Origin: an uncultured Christensenella sp.
GTDB taxonomy: Bacteria > Bacillota > Clostridia > Christensenellales > UBA3700
Assembly: GCA_949287655.1 (NCBI GenBank)
Contig: CASEHD010000010.1
Location: 100,509-164,508 of the forward strand
Direction of reading: 5' to 3'
Length of the DNA stretch: 64,000 bases
Part shown: in pieces, positions 15,601 to 21,885 of the stretch
Layout: each line of letters starts with the position of its first letter
Numbering within the stretch: the first letter of the stretch is position 1
Position numbers and translations under genes: made by a program
Notes under the pieces: model-generated
Told to the model about the DNA's origin: nothing
Database searches by the model: none
Seen by the model: only the letters and a program-made list of their open reading frames with translations

Positions 15601-18570
15601 AATATTTTCAACAACATAATTTTTGTTATTTACTGTTATAGAATCCGATATTGTTACGTCATTGCTTATCGTGCAAGGTTGTTTAACTACAACTGCCTTG
15701 TTTTCTGTTAACCCGTATATTATACCCGCCTTATTTATGTATGTTAAAAAACCGCTGACAATTTGTCCTGTACTCCCTTCCCAGGGAAACGACAAACTTT
15801 TCGGATTTCCTTTAAAATAAACTGTTACATGACGGCTGTCATAAAATGCCTTTTTACCTATATTCTCTATCTCAGAAAGAACAATTACGATATTTAATTT
15901 TTCACATTTTCCAAATGCGCAAGCCCCGATTCTCTTTGTTTCCTTAGGAACGACAATTTCATAAAGAGACGAGCATCCTTCAAAAGAATTATCGCCTATT
16001 GACAATATGCTGTCAGGCAAATTTATTTCTTTAAGAGAAACACATTCGTTAAACAACCCGTCGGCAATTTCAGTCAACTTTGACGGCAAAGTGACTTTTT
16101 CAAGAGAACTGCATGAAGAAAAGGCCGCATATTCTATTGACTTAATACTATCAGGCAATATAATTTCTTTGAGTGAGCTGCATTCGTCGAAAGCAAGCCT
16201 TCCTATCGATTCTACTCCTTCGCCGATATTGATTTCCTCAACAGCCGAGCAGCCGCTGAAAGCACTCTCACCGATATCTTTTAAACTGCCGGAAAGATTA
16301 ACCTTTTTAACACCGATGCAACCGGAAAAAGCATCATCCATCAGCGTCTCAACCTTATTCAAAGCAACTTCTTTCAGCTCTTTACATCTTGAAAAAGCGT
16401 TATCTCCTATGGTTCTGACGTTTGACAGCGATTCAAATTTATTAAGTTGTTCACATCCTGAAAAAGCACGATTTCTTACTGAAGTAATGTTTCCTTCTGC
16501 CTTTACCTCTTCAAGCGATACGCAATTGTAAAACGCTTTTTCGGGGATAATCTCTATATTTTCATTTAATTCAACTCTTTTGAGTTTAGTGCAATTTGAA
16601 AATAATCCGCCGCAGAGCTTTGTGACGTTTTCAGGAATAACTACTTCTTCAATTCCGCTTAATTGTACGAAATAGTTTATAATATCCTTCCAATAAGCAT
16701 CAGCGCAATGAGAAAGCAATTCTACCAACTTATTTTCATTGACGATATTTCCTTCATCGTCAAGAACCGCATTGCAATAATACCTTGCGACAAAGTATTC
16801 CCCGTATCTCGCGTGACAAAATACATCTTTTTCCGCGTCGTAAAACGAACGGTATTCAAGATAATCTGTCAGATCCTCTCCGCTGACAACATCTTTTGTC
16901 ACTCCTATATCATCTGCACTTTGTTTTTCTTTTCCGAAAATAGAACGTAATGTTCTTAATACAGACTTGATCAGGATCTTCAGCGCCTCCGTCACCGACG
17001 CCTGATTGGCATCGATATTTTCTATATTCAACAATTTGTCAAATATACGTGCGACTTTCTTCTCAGACATCTTCTTCCCTTTCACGATGCAAATATGTCT
17101 TTCGTAAGCAAAAGCCGACAATATCTTCAATAAATTTTTGGGCACCTTATCGTCTATGCCGAATAACTCTTTTCTGTTTTCGCTTTTAAACATAACCTCG
17201 ACGATAGCGTTCAAAATTTCGACAACGCCTGTTTTTATCTCGCCCGTAAACGCATACAAAAGCAAGAGCTGCGTCAGCATAAGAGGATTCCTCTTTATAT
17301 CGTCTTCGGTATTATTGATCTTCTCCAATACCTCGGCATTATCGACGTCATCTCTTTTTATGCCTTGAAGCTCAGCTTTTTTTAAATAAAGTGAAACTCC
17401 TTTACAATATTCAGATATGTCTTCATCGCTAAAGGAATTTAATTTAGCAATTTTTACCTTTTCAATCCGACCTTCAAACGGATAGCTGTTGTTTTCAGTT
17501 CTGTCCGTGATTATTATTTTGATTTTGCCTTTGCCGTATTCCGACAATGCAATTATAGCTTCTTCAAGTTCGTTTGCTCTCTGCTTGTTTGGAACTTCGT
17601 CCAAAGCGTCAAAGATAACAATGATTTTTCCACTGTTATCCGATAATGTGTTACCCAATAATGTGTTAAAATTTTCCTGAGTATAGAAATCTTTTCCCAC
17701 ACCGCACGTGTTAATAAAATTATTCCTTAACAGTTCGTACAATATCGGATAACCGCTTGTATCCTTGTTTTTGCATTGAGCCACAAATTTTGAAGATTCA
17801 ACGCAGCTTATTGAAAAAACAAGCGATCTTTCTTTTAAATCGCTTTGTCCGATACTTTTAAATATCTGACTTATATAACAACTTTTTCCGCTGCCGCCGG
17901 GCGCAGTTATAAATAATATGTTTGTATCGTCTATCAAACTATTGATTTCTTTATAATCATTATCGTCACAATTGATTGTTCGGGGAATATATAAATCATT
18001 ATAATCGGCAGATTTATATGTAATATCTTTTTGATTGATACCCAACAGACGTGAAATATCCATACTTCGCGACTTAGACGATTGTGCCAAATACACGGCT
18101 CTCATTCTGTAGACGATGCGATCTACGGTTTTATTATAGATTTCGTCTAAAACGCTGTCGTCAAACCCGTTTTCACCGTATTCAATACAGCTTACTTTTA
18201 CGTCATCTCCGATGACAGGCCGATCGTTCTTGTCAACAAATTTTTTCATTATTTTGTGTTGAGGACAAACAATAATCGTCCTGTTTGCGAACTTATCGCC
18301 GGTAGCCTTTTTCCATTCCCTGACCTCGTCTATAACTAAACTTTTTTTATTTTTAATAAGATTTTCAGTTAAAACAAGTATAAAAACAGAAGCGCTTACA
18401 GCCGCACATTCACTCCATTCCTCAAATTCGCCGGAACACTTCTCTTTTGATTCTAAAACCGTAAGTCCTTTTTTTCTCAAATAGTTACAAATAGCATCTT
18501 TTATTGAAGCGTCGAGGTCTGTCCAACTTATAAAAACGTTTCTTTTTGAAATATCGTCTCGTACCGCCAT
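12643..18570 (-). CDS. TIR-NACHT-LRR protein (NLR-like, putative antiphage sensor)
   Basis: A 1975-residue cytosolic protein with no signal peptide or anchor. TIR domain at about 9-155: NVFISWTDLD opens it, and Glu82 in SLVIDEVREW sits where TIR NADases have the catalytic Glu. NACHT-type STAND NTPase at about 215-600: Walker A APGGSGKS (223-230), Walker B IIVIFDALDEV (316-326), sensor-like IIITDR (352-357), NPLML (428-432), and the terminal HARYGEYFVARYY (586-598). From about 640 to the end are BspA-type LRRs of about 23 residues (IG..AF..C..L..I.IP), interrupted by recurring modules with YCEA, W, VVWDCKHN and KDGAA. GAGG precedes the ATG by 7 bases. By analogy with NLR-like bacterial defence proteins, ligand binding to the LRRs would trigger oligomerisation and NAD+ loss. 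The family logic is established; the function here is inference. The DNA is clearly AT-richer than its neighbours. Confidence 0.9.
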   Translation of the reverse strand: MAVRDDISKRNVFISWTDLDASIKDAICNYLRKKGLTVLESKEKCSGEFEEWSECAAVSASVFILVLTENLIKNKKSLVIDEVREWKKATGDKFANRTIIVCPQHKIMKKFVDKNDRPVIGDDVKVSCIEYGENGFDDSVLDEIYNKTVDRIVYRMRAVYLAQSSKSRSMDISRLLGINQKDITYKSADYNDLYIPRTINCDDNDYKEINSLIDDTNILFITAPGGSGKSCYISQIFKSIGQSDLKERSLVFSISCVESSKFVAQCKNKDTSGYPILYELLRNNFINTCGVGKDFYTQENFNTLLGNTLSDNSGKIIVIFDALDEVPNKQRANELEEAIIALSEYGKGKIKIIITDRTENNSYPFEGRIEKVKIAKLNSFSDEDISEYCKGVSLYLKKAELQGIKRDDVDNAEVLEKINNTEDDIKRNPLMLTQLLLLYAFTGEIKTGVVEILNAIVEVMFKSENRKELFGIDDKVPKNLLKILSAFAYERHICIVKGKKMSEKKVARIFDKLLNIENIDANQASVTEALKILIKSVLRTLRSIFGKEKQSADDIGVTKDVVSGEDLTDYLEYRSFYDAEKDVFCHARYGEYFVARYYCNAVLDDEGNIVNENKLVELLSHCADAYWKDIINYFVQLSGIEEVVIPENVTKLCGGLFSNCTKLKRVELNENIEIIPEKAFYNCVSLEEVKAEGNITSVRNRAFSGCEQLNKFESLSNVRTIGDNAFSRCKELKEVALNKVETLMDDAFSGCIGVKKVNLSGSLKDIGESAFSGCSAVEEINIGEGVESIGRLAFDECSSLKEIILPDSIKSIEYAAFSSCSSLEKVTLPSKLTEIADGLFNECVSLKEINLPDSILSIGDNSFEGCSSLYEIVVPKETKRIGACAFGKCEKLNIVIVLSEIENIGKKAFYDSRHVTVYFKGNPKSLSFPWEGSTGQIVSGFLTYINKAGIIYGLTENKAVVVKQPCTISNDVTISDSITVNNKNYVVENIANGAFRNHNNLINIFIPASVKRIGDHSFSRCMSLADVRFGNGSCLESIGEEAFYNCWSLDKIVIPESVKFIGERAFYSCDKVVVYCEMRKNDDIGGYAWNYSGGYRYSYGRRPVVWDCKNNDIADNGYIYYTSDKNIKYAIKDGAATIIGHFSAIDEDIELPESINYKGKTVRVESIDKDAFSYCKLLKSIYIPGSIKSIDDCAFDFCSALVSITFAENSALENIGRGAFSGCSALTDIFIPERVMSIGKMAFDRCSALTGINVDVKNRYFESVEGVLYNKNITKLIKYPEAKAADAFVMPESVKIIETYALRNVKLRSVELSRNLTYIGRCAMGWCKNLTKIHLPEKVDHIDEYAFCGSCSVEEITAADGNAHFRSIDGNLYSKDGKTLVQYAVGKQNDKFILPHGVREIGIGALCGAKNLKDVELPMGLIVINKQAIDECPLLSSVMVPASTTYISYMGFQNKTTFEIESDRLPEIWGENFGSYHMSDETYDFSGLKARKLKKSITSNENFNYIVHDEKAVLTKYKGNEIEVTIPSTIDGYPVVSFGTTFSKIVDPHFDDSDFEYNLREIKKIVIPESVEYIGPGSFNACEKLESIEVSKDNRYYTSIDGNLYSHDKTVLVCYAAGKKDKYYIFPDKIKKIDAFAFYHSSNLIEIKIPQGVKSIGNGAFDQCYSLRHIMIPESVEYVGVKAFEDVGSYAIMSCEAKNKPESWDFDWRGTNNSCPIVWDCKHNKADEYGNIHIEFKGLRYRIKDGAAYVEQQPAENDKERVAVPGSVKYGGVDIPVKGIDPYAFAHCKEMNSITIPSGIDFVGREVFSHCKGLIIYCEADKPKNGFSRYWNTAKADFNYRSMTIEHAVVWDCKHNDRAQDGNIHYRKDEIKYALKEGFAVVTDIKTKEDTVKIPEKIVFKENVYDVQIISSFALAGCRHIKKIIIPDSVTVIEKYAFDGCRGLTIYCEAESQPAGWNSGWNFGNRPVVWGYKGD

Positions 18571-18602
18571 TTTTTATCCTCGATCAATTTATTGACAATT
18601 AA

Positions 18603-18631
18603 ATATTATCATAGCTTATAACATTTGTCAA
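18603..18631 (-). promoter_or_regulatory. Promoter of TIR-NACHT-LRR gene
   Basis: TTGACA (18626-18631), 17-base spacer, TAATAT (18603-18608); leader about 26 nt. A second TTGACA lies at about 18650-18655 without a matching -10. Confidence 0.75.
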
Positions 18632-18696
18632 TACTTAACTGTTATATTAATGTCAAATATAGGTAAATAACGGTAAGAAATCGTACTTTGCAAAAA

Positions 18697-19229
18697 GACA
18701 AAAAAAAGACCCGCGGTAATACTCTTGCGGTATTATCGCGGGGATTTGACGCAGTATCAATTCATATTTTACACACTGAACCAAGCAATTAATATTGCCG
18801 GAGCGACCTACGAAATTACGTCTGCGAAGCGTTTTGAGCAAGAAAAACGGTAACCGTTAGCTGCTCTCCATAATTGCCGAAGAAGGCGGCGAGAACAGTC
18901 AGCGCATGCGGTTTTGAGCAGAAAAATTTGTATTCAGACAAGAAAAAGACCCGCGGTAATACTCTTGCGGTATTATCGCGGGGATTTGACGCAGTATCAA
19001 TTCAAACCAAACAATTATATTGCCGGAGCGACCGACGAAATTACGTCTGCGAAGCGTTATGAGCGAGAAAAACGGTAACCGTTAGACGTTCTCCATAATT
19101 GCCGAAGAAGGCGGTGAGAACAGTCAGCGTAAGCGGTTTTGAGCAGAAAAATTTGTATTCAGACAAGAAAAAGACCCGCGGTAATACTCTTGCGGTATTA
19201 TCGCGGGGATTTGACGCAGTATCAATTCA
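18697..19229. repeat. Tandem repeat array, about 2.3 units of 225-240 bp
   Basis: Unit 1 at about 18697-18936, unit 2 at 18937-19161, partial unit 3 at 19162-19229. Each starts with a near-identical 68-base block holding the hairpin CCGCGGTAATAC / GGTATTATCGCGG (hairpins at 18710-18743, 18950-18983, 19175-19208). Read on the minus strand, each hairpin ends in a U-run, so each is a terminator. The rest of the unit shares ATTGCCGGAGCGACC, the palindrome AACGGTAACCGTT and GCCGAAGAAGGCGG. A 26-base near-copy of the last element lies inverted at 19235-19260, after pgi. No convincing ORF is found. Not a CRISPR: the repeats are long and there are no spacers. Confidence 0.85.
19165..19208 (-). terminator. 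Terminator of pgi (third array hairpin)
   Basis: Minus strand CCGCGATAATACC-GCAAGA-GTATTACCGCGG followed by GTCTTTTTCTTG, about 55 bases after the pgi stop. Two more copies follow downstream at 18940-18983 and 18700-18743. Confidence 0.8.
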
Positions 19230-19262
19230 AAAAACACTGTTCGAGCCGCCTTCTTCGGCAGA

Positions 19263-20678
19263 CTAAATAATATACTTATTCAACTTCTGCGGCGCGTTGG
19301 CGAGTTCAGCCCTCTTTTCATCGTAACCGGGACGGCCGAGAAGCGCATAGGTCGCGTTCTTACCCTCTTCGACGCCGGGCTGGTTGAAGGTGTCGATACC
19401 CATCAGCGCGCCGGCGTAAGCGGTCTTGAGCATGAAGAACATCAAAAGTTCGCCGAGCGTGAATTCGTTGAGCACGGGGAGCATTATCGTATGATTGAGC
19501 TTGCCCGCCTTGGTCAGCGCGTATTCGGTAGCCTTTCTTTCCGCGGTGATGAGTTCGTTCATCGTATGACCGCACAGGAAATTGACGTTGGGGAAATCTT
19601 CGCAGCCTTCAGGGATCATTACCTCTGCGCGGTAGTTGTCGACGCCGATAAAGGTGATGACCTTGTCGAACGGACCTTCGGCATAAAGCTGGACCTGGCT
19701 GTGCTGATCGGTAACGCCGAGGGATTTGACCGGGGTCTGACCCTTATTGCAAGCGGTGCCGTCGAGGTTCTTATTCTTGCCCAGGCTTTCAGCCCACAGC
19801 TGAGCGTACCAGTCCGCGACGTATTTGAGACCGTCCGCGTAAGGCATCATGACGGAGATATTTTTACCTCTCTTCATCGCCATATATTGCATAAGCGCGG
19901 CGAGAAGCGCGGGGTTTTTCTTGACGTTGGGGGTATTGCACTGCTCGTCCATACAGCGCGCGCCCTGCAGAAGCCCTTTGATATCAATATTAACGACCGC
20001 CGCGGGGAGCAGACCGACCGGGCAAAGTTCGCTGAATCTGCCGCCGACGCCGTCGGGGATATAGAAAGTCTTATAACCCTCTTTCTGCGCGATCTTTATA
20101 AGGTTGCCGCTGTTTGCGGAAGTGGTCGCGATAATGTGATCTTTTGCCTTATCTCCCAGTTTAGCTTTGAGAATATCGTTGATGATGAGGTACTGGGTCA
20201 TCGTCTCAGACGTACTGCCCGACTTCGTGATCACGTTGAACATCGTCTTTTCAACGTCGATAACGTCGAAAAGCGCCGCCATTCTTTCAGGGTCGACGTT
20301 GTCCTCAACATAGAATTTGGGTCCCTTTCTCCTGCGTTTGGGCAGGTCGTTGTAATGCAGGTGGCAGATAGCCTGGAAAGCCGCGATCGGACCGAGCGCG
20401 CTGCCGCCGATGCCGAGAACGACGAAATATTCGAAATTCTTGCGGACGTACTTAGCGGTCGCGAGGATATCTTCGACGACCTCGTCCTGATTGTAAGGAA
20501 GTTCAGTCCAACCCATCATGCCCTTACCTCTGCCGGCGGCGACGGCTGCGAAAGCCGCCTCTACCTCTTCGACGTAAGAAGCTATCTGTCTTTCGGTAAA
20601 TCCTTCGTGACCGACTGACTTACTCATCATATTGTTGAAATCCACGCGGATTCTGAGTTCTTTTTTGTTATAACGCAT
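19263..20678 (-). CDS. pgi: Glucose-6-phosphate isomerase
   Basis: Interconverts glucose 6-phosphate and fructose 6-phosphate. At 471 residues it is the shorter bacterial type. Seen are the SIS-domain motifs VVLGIGGSALGP (about 86-97), ITKSGSTSETMTQ (about 149) and PDGVGGRFSELCPVGLLPA, the active-site Glu region and the C-terminal FNQPGVEEGK with the catalytic Lys. AAAGGAG lies before the ATG. It has its own promoter. Confidence 0.97.
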   Translation of the reverse strand: MRYNKKELRIRVDFNNMMSKSVGHEGFTERQIASYVEEVEAAFAAVAAGRGKGMMGWTELPYNQDEVVEDILATAKYVRKNFEYFVVLGIGGSALGPIAAFQAICHLHYNDLPKRRRKGPKFYVEDNVDPERMAALFDVIDVEKTMFNVITKSGSTSETMTQYLIINDILKAKLGDKAKDHIIATTSANSGNLIKIAQKEGYKTFYIPDGVGGRFSELCPVGLLPAAVVNIDIKGLLQGARCMDEQCNTPNVKKNPALLAALMQYMAMKRGKNISVMMPYADGLKYVADWYAQLWAESLGKNKNLDGTACNKGQTPVKSLGVTDQHSQVQLYAEGPFDKVITFIGVDNYRAEVMIPEGCEDFPNVNFLCGHTMNELITAERKATEYALTKAGKLNHTIMLPVLNEFTLGELLMFFMLKTAYAGALMGIDTFNQPGVEEGKNATYALLGRPGYDEKRAELANAPQKLNKYII

Positions 20679-20824
20679 AAAAATCTCCTTTAGGCGTGCG
20701 GCTGCGAGAGCGCGCGCCGTTATGTTCTTCTTTATCCCGCATAAAATCTGCTTTGCGGAAAGCGTATTTTTAAACCTAAAACGTATAAAAATCCGTCTTT
20801 TTCCGTTTGCATATCAGCAATAAT

Positions 20825-20851
20825 ATTATACTAAGCAGGCAAAAAAGTCAA
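20825..20851 (-). promoter_or_regulatory. Possible promoter of pgi
   Basis: TTGACT (20846-20851), a short 15-base spacer, TATAAT (20825-20830). The leader would be about 140 nt; it can form an AAAATCTGC/GCGTATTTT type stem but I recognise no riboswitch. Confidence 0.45.
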
Positions 20852-21657
20852 CGGGTTGAGGCTTTGATTTCACACTCTTTTAAAAATTCGAAAGCGCGTT
20901 TAAGCTCGCTTTCGTCCTTATAACTCTTCGTATAAACCTCCATAAGGCAGGGACCTTCGAAGCCGGCTTCCGAGAGCGCGGAATAGAGGGCGACGAAGTC
21001 GAAAGTTCCCTTTCCGGGCAGGCAAAGATTGCCGTTGTCGTCGTAGTCGCAAAGGTGGACCGTCTTCAGCCTGCCTTTCATTGCGGCGAGGTATTCTCTC
21101 CAGCTTATTTCGGACTGCATCGCCTGCTTTATGTCGAGAGTCGCGCCCAGTTTCGGACAGCGGTCCTTTATCTCGTTGAAAAATCCGGGGTTGCAGAAAT
21201 AAGCCCAATGCACGTTTTCGTAACACAGCGTGACGCCGTATTTTCCGGCGAGGTCGCACAAAATATTCACTCTTTGCGAAATGAGGTCGTAATTAAAACT
21301 GTATTTTACCGCTTTTTTCAGCATCGTCGCGCCGTGGAAAGTATAATTATGCGCGCCGATCTGCTCCGCTACTCTGCAGACCGCTTCAAAAGTCGCGATC
21401 GCGTCGCCGTAAGCGCGGTCGTTGAGGCTGTAAAGTTCAGGTTCAAACTGATTTGTAAGCGCGTGTACCGAATGAACGCGCATTCCGGGCGCGGCTTTGA
21501 GCCTACCCAGCAATACGTTGCCGAAGTCCTTAGTATATTCGCATCTCGAAGCGAAGAACACCTCTGATACTTCCGCGCCCAGTTCGGCTATCTTCGATAG
21601 AGCGTCCTCTGTGTAAAGCCGCGGAAAAAACGACGCGGTAGAAATTCCTGTTTCCAT
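20848..21657 (-). CDS. Sugar phosphate isomerase/epimerase-like TIM barrel
   Basis: 269 residues of the xylose isomerase-like (AP endonuclease 2) family. The metal-ligand pattern is visible: HALTNQF and YTFHGAT with His, CYENVHW with the Glu, TLDIKQA with the Asp, TVHLCDYDD with His/Asp, and LMEVYTKS with the final Glu. Such barrels isomerise or epimerise sugars or act on inositol derivatives; the substrate is unknown. It sits upstream of pgi, separated by pgi's own promoter. Confidence 0.82.
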   Translation of the reverse strand: METGISTASFFPRLYTEDALSKIAELGAEVSEVFFASRCEYTKDFGNVLLGRLKAAPGMRVHSVHALTNQFEPELYSLNDRAYGDAIATFEAVCRVAEQIGAHNYTFHGATMLKKAVKYSFNYDLISQRVNILCDLAGKYGVTLCYENVHWAYFCNPGFFNEIKDRCPKLGATLDIKQAMQSEISWREYLAAMKGRLKTVHLCDYDDNGNLCLPGKGTFDFVALYSALSEAGFEGPCLMEVYTKSYKDESELKRAFEFLKECEIKASTR

Positions 21658-21826
21658 AATAATAATTATATCATCATTATGCGTTATTGCAAACGTTTTT
21701 AACGACAGGTATCCGGTTTTCTGAATAATTCGCTGAATTTTCGCCGTTCGGGCACGTCTTTCGTACGGCGTACCGATATTTACAAAAATTTGACATAGAC
21801 AATATAAAATTTGGCTTATTCAACGA

Positions 21827-21855
21827 TTGTGTATTTTGGTTTTTTATGCTATACT
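21827..21855 (+). promoter_or_regulatory. Promoter of RND/MMPL transporter (extended -10)
   Basis: TTGTGT (21827-21832), 17-base spacer, TATACT (21850-21855) with TG one base upstream (TGCTATACT). Confidence 0.65.
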
Positions 21856-21885
21856 ACAGTTGTTATAAAATTTTGAGGAGAGATT

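Noticed and set aside
12643-18570. Secreted BspA-like surface protein
   Set aside because: The LRRs are of that type, but the N-terminus is a TIR domain with no signal peptide, sortase motif or membrane anchor.
18653-19062. Two short ORFs in the tandem-repeat region
   Set aside because: They read through terminator hairpins on either strand, differ between repeat units and lack ribosome sites.
18697-19229. CRISPR array
   Set aside because: Repeats are present, but the units are 225-240 bp, number only about 2.3 and have no unique short spacers; no cas gene is near.
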